Positions 15,542 to 25,146 of a stretch of DNA of 37,740 bases are shown in pieces. The notes beneath the pieces were generated by a model. The model made no database searches, had not been told where the DNA came from, and worked only from the letters and a program-made list of their open reading frames with translations. This DNA comes from Actinomycetes bacterium (lineage in GTDB: Bacteria; Actinomycetota; Acidimicrobiia; Acidimicrobiales; Acidimicrobiaceae), in assembly GCA_021784675.1 (NCBI GenBank), contig JAJYHR010000148.1, positions 1 through 37,740 on the forward strand, read 5' to 3'. A program made the position numbers and the translations under genes. Numbering within the stretch: the first letter of the stretch is position 1; each line of letters starts with the position of its first letter.

Positions 15542-16003
15542 CTAGAGCTGCACCCTGAACATCCACAGGTGCTTCTCCACCTCGGCAAGGATCCCGATCA
15601 GCAGGTCCTGGCTGACCAGATCGGACTCGCCCAGAGGCTCTAGGCGGCTGCGCACTAGCGCGCCCACCTGGGCAAGGACGCGCACCACGTGCGCGATCGC
15701 CTCGGTTGCCGGCACCGGCCCGGCCGGTACCGCGGGAAGGTCGACCCCGGCGACCGCCGGCGCGCTCCCGTCCGCAGCCCCGCCAACCGCCACGATCCGC
15801 TCGGCCACATCGTCATACCAGCTCCGCGAGGAGTCGGCCAGCGAGTCGAGCTGCTCGTGCAGCGGCTTGAACTCCCGCCCGCCAACGTTCCAGTGGAGCT
15901 GCTTGGCATCGAGCGAGATCCGGACAAACTCCACCAGTGACTCCTGCAGTGCCGCCACCGCGGCCGCCTGCGCCTTCCCCTCAAGAACCCCGTAATTTGA
16001 CAT
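15542..16003 (-). CDS. dps: Dps-family ferritin-like protein
   Basis: Dps proteins form 12-subunit shells that oxidise and store iron and shield DNA from peroxide. The 153-residue protein has the ferroxidase-site segments KQLHWNVGG (about 34-42), PLHEQLDSL (about 47-55) and YDDVAERI (about 63-70), and the normal C-terminus EVEKHLWMFR. It carries no lysine-rich tail, so direct DNA binding is uncertain. The ATG has a near-perfect AGGAGG 5 bases upstream. The promoter is unusually AT-rich for this window and overlaps a palindrome, so control by iron or oxidative stress is likely. Confidence 0.93.
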   Translation of the reverse strand: MSNYGVLEGKAQAAAVAALQESLVEFVRISLDAKQLHWNVGGREFKPLHEQLDSLADSSRSWYDDVAERIVAVGGAADGSAPAVAGVDLPAVPAGPVPATEAIAHVVRVLAQVGALVRSRLEPLGESDLVSQDLLIGILAEVEKHLWMFRVQL

Positions 16004-16023
16004 CAGTACCTCCTAGATTGGAC

Positions 16024-16029
16024 ATTATA
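16024..16029 (-). promoter_or_regulatory. dps -10 box
   Basis: On the minus strand this is a perfect TATAAT, 20 bases before the dps ATG, giving a 5' leader of roughly a dozen bases with AGGAGG in it. No good -35 hexamer is present (AACCAA at the right distance), which suggests that a regulator helps or blocks RNA polymerase here. Confidence 0.65.
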
Positions 16030-16034
16030 TTACC

Positions 16035-16053
16035 TAACAACCATTGTTGGTTA
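16035..16053. promoter_or_regulatory. Imperfect 19-bp palindrome in the dps promoter (likely operator)
   Basis: TAACCAACAATGGTTGTTA on the minus strand: 8-base arms matching at 6 positions around a 3-base centre. It lies just upstream of the -10 box, in the -35/-10 spacer. The 19-bp size is that of DtxR/IdeR-family iron-repressor boxes, but the sequence does not match the IdeR consensus well, so a PerR, MntR or other metal/redox regulator is equally possible. Confidence 0.5.
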
Positions 16054-16080
16054 CTATTTATTTCCGCGTAGTACTCCCAG

Positions 16081-16115
16081 TTGTCGCGTCCCGCCATCCT
16101 GGCTAGGATGTTGAG
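16081..16115 (+). promoter_or_regulatory. Promoter of the mutase gene, leaderless
   Basis: TTGTCG (16081-16086), exactly 17 bases, then TAGGAT (16104-16109). The GTG start codon begins 7 bases after the -10 box, which is where transcription should start, and there is no ribosome binding site. The mRNA should therefore begin at or next to the start codon, as is common in actinobacteria. Confidence 0.65.
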
Positions 16116-17684
<1,569 letters not shown>

Positions 17685-17699
17685 TGGCGCTCCCTGAGG

Positions 17700-18662
17700 T
17701 CACCCGCCGGCCTTCGACCTCCTGAGCAGGAGGAGAAGGTCGCCAGCCTCCAGGATTGGATCGGCTCCGAGGCCCATGTCCACCCTGCCGGAGCGCACCG
17801 CGCCCAGCACCAGGCCCTGCTCCTCGGAGCGCACCGCACTCAGCGGCTTCCCCACCGCCTCCCCGGTGACGGCGAGCTCCTGGAAGAAGAGGTCCGGAGA
17901 GCCGACCATCTCCAGCAGCAGATCCCCGGCGTGAGGGGTCTCGATGCTCTTGGCGAGCGTGTGCCCCAGAAGGTCCTCGACCGAGAGCGTAGTCGAGACA
18001 CCGAGATCCGAGAGGGCCGCCGCAATCCGCGCGGAGCCGGCTACCGCGATGATCGGGACGTCGGGCGCGAGGTGCCGCAGCATCACCGCGATCAGGAGAG
18101 CATCCTTGTCGTCCTCCACCGCGACCAGCAACCGGGAGGCTCGAGCGGGCTCCGACTGGATCAGCACCGGCTCCAGCGTCGGGTCCCCGTGGATCACGCT
18201 CACCCCGGAGGGCAGGTGGCCAAGTTCCCCCTCGGCTACGACCACCACCCGGTCTCCGGCCGCGCAGACCTCCACCACCAGCCTGCGCACCGCGGCGTGC
18301 ATGCCGTATATTGCAACAAAATCACCCTTGGGAGCGCTCTCTCTCACGTGCAAGAGCTTAGCCAGCCGTGCCGAGGTTAACGAGGCGGAGAGAAAGGCGA
18401 AGGCGGAGCCGAAGAGCGGGATCGCCGTGAGCATCACCGCCACCGCCACCACCCGCCCGGCGGTATTGTGCGGGGTGACGTCGCCGTACCCGACCGTGGT
18501 CGCCGTGGTGATCGCCCAGTAGAGAGCGGTCCCGTACCCGACGTGCTGCGTCATCGAGAAGGCCAGCGCGCCGGCGAGCACCATCACCGCCGCCACACCC
18601 ACCAGCGCCCCCGACTGGGAACGCTTCGCCCTCGCCAGCAGGATACCGATTAGCGTCTGCAC
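17700..18662 (-). CDS. Two-helix potassium channel with cytoplasmic RCK/TrkA-like domains
   Basis: The 320-residue protein has a first membrane helix (about 19-38), a pore loop with the K+ filter TVGYGD (about 56-61), a second helix (about 68-93), then a TrkA-N/RCK-like domain and a C-terminal TrkA-C-like domain (about 235-318). This is the plan of MthK-type channels. In the RCK domain the usual GxGxxG nucleotide loop reads AIYGMHAAVRR, so NAD(H) binding is doubtful; another ligand or none may gate it. The GTG start has only GGGG upstream and overlaps a possible 32-residue leader reading frame. Confidence 0.85.
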   Translation of the reverse strand: MQTLIGILLARAKRSQSGALVGVAAVMVLAGALAFSMTQHVGYGTALYWAITTATTVGYGDVTPHNTAGRVVAVAVMLTAIPLFGSAFAFLSASLTSARLAKLLHVRESAPKGDFVAIYGMHAAVRRLVVEVCAAGDRVVVVAEGELGHLPSGVSVIHGDPTLEPVLIQSEPARASRLLVAVEDDKDALLIAVMLRHLAPDVPIIAVAGSARIAAALSDLGVSTTLSVEDLLGHTLAKSIETPHAGDLLLEMVGSPDLFFQELAVTGEAVGKPLSAVRSEEQGLVLGAVRSGRVDMGLGADPILEAGDLLLLLRRSKAGG

Positions 18663-18748
18663 AGCACCGGCCCCCCGAGCTCGGCACGGAGGTGGATCGC
18701 CAGCCGCCCTTCCCGCTCGAAACTACCCAACGCCCCTGAAAGCCGCAT
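18650..18748 (-). CDS. Possible 32-residue leader peptide before the K+ channel
   Basis: A reading frame from an ATG at 18748 to a TAA at 18650-18652 overlaps the first 13 bases of the channel gene in another frame. It begins MRLSGALGSFERE and ends in CRR. A TAGCAT box (18755-18760) stands 6 bases before the ATG, the same spacing as at the mutase gene, so it could be leaderless. There is no homology that I know of, so it may be chance. Confidence 0.25.
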   Translation of the reverse strand: MRLSGALGSFEREGRLAIHLRAELGGPVLCRR

Positions 18749-18860
18749 GCCCCAATGCTAGCTAGCAAGAGCCGGTAACCCCGGCAGCGGCCGCCGGCCA
18801 GGGCACGCTACGGCAAAACGAGGAACCATCTCTCCCGCCGGAAGCGACCTCCGTTTCGCC

Positions 18861-18889
18861 TTGCATTATCGTTCGTGGTATATTATGCT
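18861..18889 (+). promoter_or_regulatory. Promoter upstream of the unknown gene at 18922
   Basis: TTGCAT (18861-18866), 17 bases, TATGCT (18884-18889). An imperfect inverted repeat GTGGTA...TATCAC (18875-18894) covers the -10 region and may be an operator. The region is AT-rich compared with its surroundings. Transcription would start near 18896, followed by AAGGAGGGA before the ATG. Confidence 0.6.
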
Positions 18890-18921
18890 ATCACGTTACA
18901 AACGGTCTCCAAGGAGGGAAG

Positions 18922-19611
18922 ATGACCGATGTGACCCTGCCTCCGATCATCACTGTCGAGCCCTGGCTGGTACCCGACTGCGGGGAGACCCGCTGGCCGA
19001 TCCGGTCGAAGCAGGTAGAGCTGTTCTGGCTGCCGGTCCTAGGGCCATCGGCGATAGCGCTGCTCCGGCGGCTCGATCTGATCGTCACCAGCGCACCGCG
19101 GCCGGTGACTCTGGAGATCGAGGAGCTCGGCTCCTCGCTCGGGCTGCGGCGGGGCTTCGGGCGCTCCGGGCTGCTCGAGCGCACGGTGGAGCGGTGCATC
19201 GCCTTCCGGGCGATCCGCGAGCAGCGGAGCAGCTGTTTCGAAGTCCGGCAGCACCTTCCGGCGTTGAACCAGCGCCAGATCAGGAGGTTGCCGCCGGCGC
19301 TGCGCCGGCTCTACACCGAGAGCCCTGACTTTGCCACCTACCGGCTGCTCGCCGACGCGCACGGGCGCATCCACCAGCTGGTGTCGACGCTGATCGAACT
19401 CGAGGTTCCCTACCCAGGCATCGTGGAGCAGCTGGAGGGGCTCGGCTACCCGGCCGACCAGATCGAGATGGTCTTCACCGCCATGGAGTCTCCCGCCGGC
19501 GCCGCGTCACCGGGCCCGAAGCCGGCCGCCCGCCTACAGGCCGGCCAGCCAGCTGAGAAAGGTCATAACCCCAAAACCGGTACCGCCCTGGCGGATCCAG
19601 CCGCGGTTTGA
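18922..19611 (+). CDS. Conserved hypothetical protein, possibly winged-helix-like
   Basis: The 229-residue soluble protein is of unknown function. It starts with a strong ribosome binding site (AAGGAGGGA). The N-terminal half holds LFWLPVLGPSAIALLRRLD, a predicted helix, then VTLEIEELGSSLGL and GLLERTVERCIAFR, which look like a small helix-turn-helix or winged-helix domain; then comes the segment RQHLPALNQRQIRRLPPALRRLY. I recall similar actinobacterial proteins of this layout, with no known role. The C-terminal 45 residues are Pro/Ala/Gly-rich. The end overlaps the converging leucyl aminopeptidase gene by 78 bases, so the real tail may be shorter or variable. It has its own promoter, with a possible operator. 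Confidence 0.7.
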   Translation: MTDVTLPPIITVEPWLVPDCGETRWPIRSKQVELFWLPVLGPSAIALLRRLDLIVTSAPRPVTLEIEELGSSLGLRRGFGRSGLLERTVERCIAFRAIREQRSSCFEVRQHLPALNQRQIRRLPPALRRLYTESPDFATYRLLADAHGRIHQLVSTLIELEVPYPGIVEQLEGLGYPADQIEMVFTAMESPAGAASPGPKPAARLQAGQPAEKGHNPKTGTALADPAAV

Positions 19612-20904
19612 CTCCGCCCGGGCCGGGCCGGCCACATCCAGGTGCGCCCACCGCGCACCGGAGACGAACCGCTGGAGGAGCAGCCCCGCCGTGATCGCGC
19701 CGGCGCTGCCGGCCTTCCCGATGTTCTTCATGTCCGCGATCTCCGACTTGATGTCGGACTCGTAGCGCTCGGGCAGCGGCAGCGGCCAGCAGGGCTCCGC
19801 GGCTTTCGTACCGGCCTCGCGCAACGCCTCGACCAGCGCCTCGTCGTTGCCCATCACCCCGGCGACCTCGTCACCGAGGGCGACCACGCACGCGCCGGTG
19901 AGGGTGGCGATATCCACCACCGTGCCGCACCCCTCCTCGACGGCGAGGGTGAGGCCGTCGGCTAGGACAAGCCTGCCCTCGGCGTCAGTGTTCAGCACCT
20001 CGATGGTCTTGCCCGACCGGGTGATCAGGACGTCGCCGGGCTTCTGGGCCGAGCCCGAGGGGAGGTTCTCGGTGAGCATCATATAGCCGTGCACCTCGAC
20101 CCCGAGGCCGAGAGCGGGAAGCGCCGAAAGGGCGGCGAGCACCGCGGCAGCCCCGGACATGTCGGTCTTCATGGTCATCATCGACCCGGGCTGCTTGAGC
20201 GACAACCCCCCGGAGTCGAAGGTAATCCCCTTGCCCACCAGCGCAACACGCTCCTTCGCTCCGCCAGGAACGTAGCTGGCCTTCACCACCCGCGGGGGCT
20301 GCACCGAACCGGCGGCAACGCCGAGAAGGCCGCCAAGCCTCTCCCGGCGGCACTCCTCCTCGTCCCAGACCCGGATCTGGAGGCCGGAGCTCGCGGCTAC
20401 CGACCCGGCGATCTCGGCAAAGCGCGAGGGGGTCATCACCGACGGCGGCTCGTTGACGAGGTCGCGGGCGAGCGCCACCGCCGAGGAGATCGCCAGCGCC
20501 CGCGCCAGCGCCCCTGAGGCGTCCACCGCCGTCTCCACGAGAACCGAAGCCGGGCAGGGATGCTCCGGCTTGGAGGCCTGCCGGTACTGATCGAAACGGT
20601 ATCCCGCCAGGTGGAGACCGATGAAAAACTGCTCCAGATCGAGCTCCGCAAGGGGCGGGATGGCCACCGAGACCTGCTCCAGCTCCAGCCGGGATGCCTC
20701 GTCGACTACGCTGGCCGCCGCCGATCGGATCGACTCGGCGTCCCTGGTCGAGATGGTTCCCCTGAAGACCACGCGGCCACCGGCCGCCTCGGCTCGGAAC
20801 TTGGCCTCGCCGGGGGCCGCGCCCTCCGCGAGCGCATCAAGCCGGAAGCTTCCGCCTTCGCCACCAGTTGCCTCCCCGGCCTGGACCGAAACCGCCAACG
20901 GCAT
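19534..20904 (-). CDS. pepA: Leucyl aminopeptidase, M17 family
   Basis: This cytosolic dizinc/manganese enzyme removes N-terminal residues from peptides. The 456-residue protein has a poorly conserved N-terminal domain (to about 150) and the catalytic domain with VGKGITFDSGGLSLK (about 223-237), MKTDMSGAA, and the M17 signature NTDAEGRLVLADGL (about 302-315), which supplies two metal ligands and the catalytic Arg. RDLVNEPPSVMTP is also typical. GGAGG stands 6 bases before the ATG. It follows the adenosyltransferase gene on the same strand after 98 bases and converges with the unknown gene. Confidence 0.95.
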   Translation of the reverse strand: MPLAVSVQAGEATGGEGGSFRLDALAEGAAPGEAKFRAEAAGGRVVFRGTISTRDAESIRSAAASVVDEASRLELEQVSVAIPPLAELDLEQFFIGLHLAGYRFDQYRQASKPEHPCPASVLVETAVDASGALARALAISSAVALARDLVNEPPSVMTPSRFAEIAGSVAASSGLQIRVWDEEECRRERLGGLLGVAAGSVQPPRVVKASYVPGGAKERVALVGKGITFDSGGLSLKQPGSMMTMKTDMSGAAAVLAALSALPALGLGVEVHGYMMLTENLPSGSAQKPGDVLITRSGKTIEVLNTDAEGRLVLADGLTLAVEEGCGTVVDIATLTGACVVALGDEVAGVMGNDEALVEALREAGTKAAEPCWPLPLPERYESDIKSEIADMKNIGKAGSAGAITAGLLLQRFVSGARWAHLDVAGPARAESNRGWIRQGGTGFGVMTFLSWLAGL

Positions 20905-20950
20905 CTGCCACCTCCATCACTACTGCTCCCGCCAACCTAGCCGACGGATG

Positions 20951-21001
20951 CCGGTGGGCATCCTCCCCGCCCTTGCGGACGGGGCTTGCCCTCCCCACCG
21001 G
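20951..21001 (-). repeat. Two-tier hairpin resembling an IS200/IS605 right end
   Basis: An outer perfect 8-bp stem (20951-20958 with 20994-21001) encloses an inner stem (20965-20972 with 20977-20984). On the minus strand the inner part reads AAG, CCCCGTCC, GCAA, GGGCGGGG, AGG; over 26 bases it differs from the hairpin at 224-249 at one position, in the loop. A U-G pair makes the minus strand the better RNA. It begins 1 base after the adenosyltransferase stop and has no T-tract, so it may be a transposon relic, a terminator, or a relic reused as one. Confidence 0.5.
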
Positions 21002-21002
21002 G

Positions 21003-21542
21003 TCATACCTCCTTGAACCTGAGGATGGTCTCGTCCTGCCACCGGGCAAGAGACCAGAGCAGATCGGACAGCCGGTTCAGGTAGATCTGCACCTGCGACC
21101 CCGGGGTCTCCCGGGTGAAGGCCACGCTCAGCCGCTCGGCCCGCCGTGCAACCGTGCGCGCGTGGTCGAGGTGGGCGGAGATGAGGGACTGCCCCGGAAC
21201 CACGAAATCCCTCGGCGTCTCGAACCGCTCCGAGAAGCCGTCGATCAGCCGCTCGAGCTCCTCCACCATAGCCGTGTCCACCAGCGTCTTGCCGGCCTTG
21301 AGCTTTCTCCGGTTCTCCGGCAGCGTCGCTACCTCGGCCATCAGAATCCACAGGTCGCGGGCCAGCCCGGTGCAGACCCCGGCAAGCTCGCCCTCTCCGG
21401 CGGCCGCCCGCACCAGCCCGATCAGCGCCTGGGTCTCGTCGATGGCTCCGTTGAGCATCACCCGCGGGGCGTCCTTGGGAAGCCGCCCCCCAAAAAGCAT
21501 CCCGGTGGTGCCGTCGTCGCCGGTCCTGGTGTAGATCTTCAC
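21003..21542 (-). CDS. Cob(I)alamin adenosyltransferase, PduO type
   Basis: The enzyme moves the adenosyl group of ATP to cob(I)alamin, giving the cofactor used by methylmalonyl-CoA mutase. The 179-residue protein begins with the ATP-binding KIYTRTGDDGTTGMLFGGR, has a DET segment (GAIDETQALIG), and the active-site region FVVPGQSLISAHLDHARTVARRAER (about 115-140), and ends with LNRLSDLLWSLARW, all typical of the PduO family. The GTG at 21542 was preferred because it matches the family N-terminus and has AAGGGG 8 bases upstream; a frame extends to 21575. Divergent from metH, with only 47 bases between. Confidence 0.93.
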   Translation of the reverse strand: MKIYTRTGDDGTTGMLFGGRLPKDAPRVMLNGAIDETQALIGLVRAAAGEGELAGVCTGLARDLWILMAEVATLPENRRKLKAGKTLVDTAMVEELERLIDGFSERFETPRDFVVPGQSLISAHLDHARTVARRAERLSVAFTRETPGSQVQIYLNRLSDLLWSLARWQDETILRFKEV

Positions 21543-21575
21543 TCCCCACCCCTTCGATTGCCAAGAGCGCACCAT

Positions 21576-21589
21576 TAGCCTATTCTCGT
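21576..21589 (+). promoter_or_regulatory. Possible leaderless metH promoter
   Basis: TAGCCT (21576-21581) stands 8 bases before the metH ATG, and TTCGAT (21553-21558) lies 17 bases further up. There is no Shine-Dalgarno sequence before metH. The spacing suggests a transcript that starts at, or one or two bases before, the ATG. There is no room for a cobalamin riboswitch in the 47-base gap. Confidence 0.4.
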
Positions 21590-24500
21590 ATGAAAAGCTA
21601 CCAAGAGCTCCTGTCCGAAAAGGTCGTCGTCTTCGACGGCGCCATGGGGACGAACCTGCAGCTTCTCGGCCTCACCGCCGATGACTTCGGGGGCGCGGAG
21701 TACGAGGGGTGCAACGAGCTCCTGGTCAGGACCAAGCCCAGCGCGGTAGCCGGGATCCACGAAGCCTTCCTCGCCGCCGGGGTAGACGTCATCGAGACCG
21801 ACAGCTTCGGAGCGCTGGCGCCGGTACTCGCCGAGTACGGGCTTGCTGGCGAGTCGTACCAGCTCAACCTGGAGAGCGCCAAGCTTGCCCGCGCGATCGC
21901 CGGCGACTTCTCCACGCCCGGCCGCCCTCGCCTGGTAGCCGGATCGATGGGGCCGGGAACCAAGCTCCCCTCCCTCGGCCAGATCAGCTTCGCCGATCTC
22001 AGCCTCGCCTACCAGGAGCAGGCGGCCGGCCTCATCGACGGCGGGGCCGACCTTCTGCTGGTCGAGACGATCTACGACCTGCTCTCCGCCAAGGCAGCCG
22101 TCGTCGGGGCGCGCCGCGCCATGGCCGCGGCGGGGCGGGAGCTCCCGCTCCAGCTCCAGGTGACCATCGAGCTCACCGGGCGCATGCTCCCCGGGACCGA
22201 GATCGGGGCAGCGCTCTCCTCGCTCGCCCCGTTGAAGCCGGCAGTGCTCGGGATCAACTGCGCCACCGGCCCGGCCGAGATGGGCGAGCACCTCCACTTC
22301 CTCTCCGAGTCAAGCCCATTCCCCATCTCCTGCCTCCCCAACGCCGGCCTCCCGGCCATCGTCGACGGCGCCATGCACTACGACCTCACCCCGGGGCAGC
22401 TGGCCGAATACCACCAGCACTTCGTCTCCGACTTCGGGGTCTCCGTGGTCGGCGGCTGCTGCGGGACCACCCCGGAGCACCTCCGCCAGGTGGTCGAGCG
22501 GGTAGCGGGCCAAGAGCCCGCCACCCGGAGGCCGAAGCTGGAGCCCCAGGTGAGCTCGCTCTATGCCCCGGTCTCGCTACGGCAAGAGCTCGCGGTCACC
22601 GCTATCGGCGAGCGGACCAACGCCAACGGGAGCCGGCGCTTCCGGGAGGCGATGCTGCGCCGTGACTGGGACACCTGCGTCCAGATGGCCCAGGAGCAGG
22701 TGTCCGACGGAGCGCACATGATCGACCTCTGCGTCGACTACACCGGAGAGGACGGCCGGTCGAACGTCTCCGAGCTGGCTTCGCGGCTCGCCACCGCCTC
22801 CACGCTCCCGCTGGTAATCGACTCCACCGAGGCCGAGGTGGTCGAGGAGGCGCTCAAGCACATCGGGGGCAGATCGATCCTCAACTCCGTCAATCTCGAG
22901 GAGGGCTCCGGGCCCGGAACTCGCCTGGAGGGCTTCCTGACGCTGGCGAGCCGCTACGGAGCCGCCGTGGTCGCCACCTGCATCGACGAGGTCGGCCAGG
23001 CGCGCACGGCGCAGTGGAAGCTCGATGCGGCCACTGCGATCTACACCATCGCCACCGAGCGCTTCGGCCTCGCCCCCGGCGACATCATCTTCGATCCGCT
23101 GGTGCTCCCGATCACGACCGGAATGGAGGAGTCCCGCCGCGACGGCCTGGAGACCATCGAGGGGATCCGGCTGATCTCGGAGCGGTTCCCGGAATCGCAG
23201 ACCGTTATCGGCCTCTCCAACGTCTCCTTCGGCCTCGGCGCGGCGGCCAGAGAGGCGCTCAACTCGGTCTTCCTCGAGGAGTGCCGCAACGCCGGCCTCA
23301 CCATGGCCATCCTCCACCCGTCGAGGATCATCCCCCTCGCCAAGATCCCCGCCGAGGTACGCGAGGTCTGCCTGGACCTGATCTACGACCGCCGCGACTC
23401 CTACGACCCCCTTGCCCGATTGATCGAGCTGTTCGCCTCCACGGGCAGCCTCCGCGACGCCGGACCGGTCCTCGCCGATCTTCCGCTCGCCGAGCGCCTC
23501 TACCGCCGCATCGTCGACGGGAACCGCACCGGCCTGATCGAGGATCTCGACGCCGCGCTAGAGGCCGGGCAACAGCCACTCGCAATCATCAACGAGACGC
23601 TGCTTCCGGCGATGGCCGAGGTTGGCGAGCTCTTCGGCTCCGGCAAGATGCAGCTCCCCTTCGTCCTCTCCTCGGCGGAGACCATGAAGCAGGCCGTCGC
23701 CCACCTGGAGCCCCATATGGAGCGGTCGGAGGCCGCGAATCGCGGCACCATCGTGCTGGCCACGGTGAAGGGGGACGTCCACGACATCGGCAAGAATCTG
23801 GTGGACATAATCCTCACCAACAACGGCTACACGGTCCACAACCTGGGCATCAAGGTCTCCATCACCGAGATGGTCCAGGCAGCCCAGGAGAGGGCGGCCG
23901 ACGCCATCGGCATGAGCGGCCTCCTGGTGAAGTCCACCCTGGTGATGCGGGACAACCTGATCGAGCTGAACGAGCGCGACCTCTCCGGCATCCCGGTCAT
24001 CCTCGGGGGGGCCGCGCTCACCCGCACCTTCGTCGAGCGCGACCTCCGCGAAGTGTACCAGGGGCGCCTCTTCTACGGGAAGGACGCCTTCGAAGGGCTG
24101 GCGGTGATGGACAAGCTCGCAAAGATCCGGTCGGGAGATCTAGTCGACGACAGCTTCGGCCGCACGATCCGGGCATCCTCGGTCGCCAAGCCGCGGCTCC
24201 ACCGGGAGCGGTCGGCGGGCACCACCGAGCGCTCCGGAAGCGTAGCTGGCGACAACCCGGTCTTCAGCCCGCCCTTCCTGGGCACCCGCATCGTCAAGGG
24301 CATAGCCCTCGACGATATCGCCGAGTACCTGAACGAGACCGCCCTCTTCAGGCACCAGTGGGGCTACCGCCCCCAACCCAGCGAGCCGGACGCGGAGTTC
24401 AAGGTACGGCTCCGGCTGGAGCTGCGCCGGCAGCTCGACCGGGTCCGAACCGAACAGATCCTCAACCCCCAGATTGCCTACGGCTACTTCCCCGCCCAGT

Positions 24501-25045
24501 CCGAGGGGAACGACCTCGTCATCTACGATCCCGGCGGCTCCGGCGCCGAGACCGCCCGCTTCCGGTTCCCGCGGCAGGCCGGCGGCGACCGTCTCTGCAT
24601 CGCCGACTTCTTCCGGCCGACCGGCTCCGGGGAGATGGACTACGCCGCCTTCCACGTCGCCACCATGGGAAAGGCCGTGTCGGAAGCGGCGGGCGCCTAC
24701 TTTGCCGGCAACCGCTACCAGGACTACCTCCACCTCCACGGCCTCGGCGTGGAGATGACAGAGGCGCTTGCCGAGCTGTGGCACGCCCGGATCAGGAGCG
24801 AGTGGGGCTTCGGGGGTGAGGACGGTCCGACCTTGGCCGGCCTCTTCAAACAGTCCTACCGGGGAGGGCGTTACTCCTGGGGGTACCCCGCCTGCCCGGA
24901 TCTGGAGGACAACTCCACCGTGGTCTCGCTGCTCGGCGCCGAGCGGATCGGCGTCACCGTCTCCGACACCTTCCAGCTCGATCCGGAGCAGACCACCACC
25001 GCGATCATCTGCCACCATCCGCAAGCCAAGTACTTCATCGCCTGA
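21590..25045 (+). CDS. metH: Cobalamin-dependent methionine synthase MetH
   Basis: MetH transfers the methyl group of methyl-tetrahydrofolate through cobalamin to homocysteine. The 1151 residues contain all four modules: the homocysteine domain with zinc cysteines in GINCATGP (about 221-228) and VGGCCGTTP (about 285-293); the pterin domain from about 330 (TAIGERTNANGSRRF); the B12 domain with DVHDIGKNL (about 727-735), whose His is the cobalt ligand; and the C-terminal reactivation domain with RGGRYSWGYPACP (about 1090-1102), which binds S-adenosylmethionine. Full length with no frameshift. Divergent from the adenosyltransferase gene. Confidence 0.97.
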   Translation: MKSYQELLSEKVVVFDGAMGTNLQLLGLTADDFGGAEYEGCNELLVRTKPSAVAGIHEAFLAAGVDVIETDSFGALAPVLAEYGLAGESYQLNLESAKLARAIAGDFSTPGRPRLVAGSMGPGTKLPSLGQISFADLSLAYQEQAAGLIDGGADLLLVETIYDLLSAKAAVVGARRAMAAAGRELPLQLQVTIELTGRMLPGTEIGAALSSLAPLKPAVLGINCATGPAEMGEHLHFLSESSPFPISCLPNAGLPAIVDGAMHYDLTPGQLAEYHQHFVSDFGVSVVGGCCGTTPEHLRQVVERVAGQEPATRRPKLEPQVSSLYAPVSLRQELAVTAIGERTNANGSRRFREAMLRRDWDTCVQMAQEQVSDGAHMIDLCVDYTGEDGRSNVSELASRLATASTLPLVIDSTEAEVVEEALKHIGGRSILNSVNLEEGSGPGTRLEGFLTLASRYGAAVVATCIDEVGQARTAQWKLDAATAIYTIATERFGLAPGDIIFDPLVLPITTGMEESRRDGLETIEGIRLISERFPESQTVIGLSNVSFGLGAAAREALNSVFLEECRNAGLTMAILHPSRIIPLAKIPAEVREVCLDLIYDRRDSYDPLARLIELFASTGSLRDAGPVLADLPLAERLYRRIVDGNRTGLIEDLDAALEAGQQPLAIINETLLPAMAEVGELFGSGKMQLPFVLSSAETMKQAVAHLEPHMERSEAANRGTIVLATVKGDVHDIGKNLVDIILTNNGYTVHNLGIKVSITEMVQAAQERAADAIGMSGLLVKSTLVMRDNLIELNERDLSGIPVILGGAALTRTFVERDLREVYQGRLFYGKDAFEGLAVMDKLAKIRSGDLVDDSFGRTIRASSVAKPRLHRERSAGTTERSGSVAGDNPVFSPPFLGTRIVKGIALDDIAEYLNETALFRHQWGYRPQPSEPDAEFKVRLRLELRRQLDRVRTEQILNPQIAYGYFPAQSEGNDLVIYDPGGSGAETARFRFPRQAGGDRLCIADFFRPTGSGEMDYAAFHVATMGKAVSEAAGAYFAGNRYQDYLHLHGLGVEMTEALAELWHARIRSEWGFGGEDGPTLAGLFKQSYRGGRYSWGYPACPDLEDNSTVVSLLGAERIGVTVSDTFQLDPEQTTTAIICHHPQAKYFIA

Positions 25046-25133
25046 CCCAAAGCGCACCGCCGCTCCAACCTCATGAACGGAACCTTAACGCCATAGACGG
25101 AGTATGAAGCCAAAGCCGCAGGTACTCGCGAAC

Positions 25134-25146
25134 TATGCTCGCATAA
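25134..25146 (+). promoter_or_regulatory. Possible leaderless promoter (-10 only)
   Basis: TATGCT (25134-25139) stands 7 bases before the GTG at 25147, and no ribosome binding site is present. No good -35 hexamer was found at 16-18 bases. Weak evidence by itself, but the same geometry recurs in this window. Confidence 0.3.

Noticed and set aside
21543-21589. Cobalamin riboswitch before metH or the adenosyltransferase gene
   Set aside because: The divergent gap is 47 bases, far too short, and the B12-box is not visible.
23014-24819. A 601-codon plus-strand frame inside metH
   Set aside because: Arg/Pro-rich out-of-frame reading of metH; no motif and no ribosome site.
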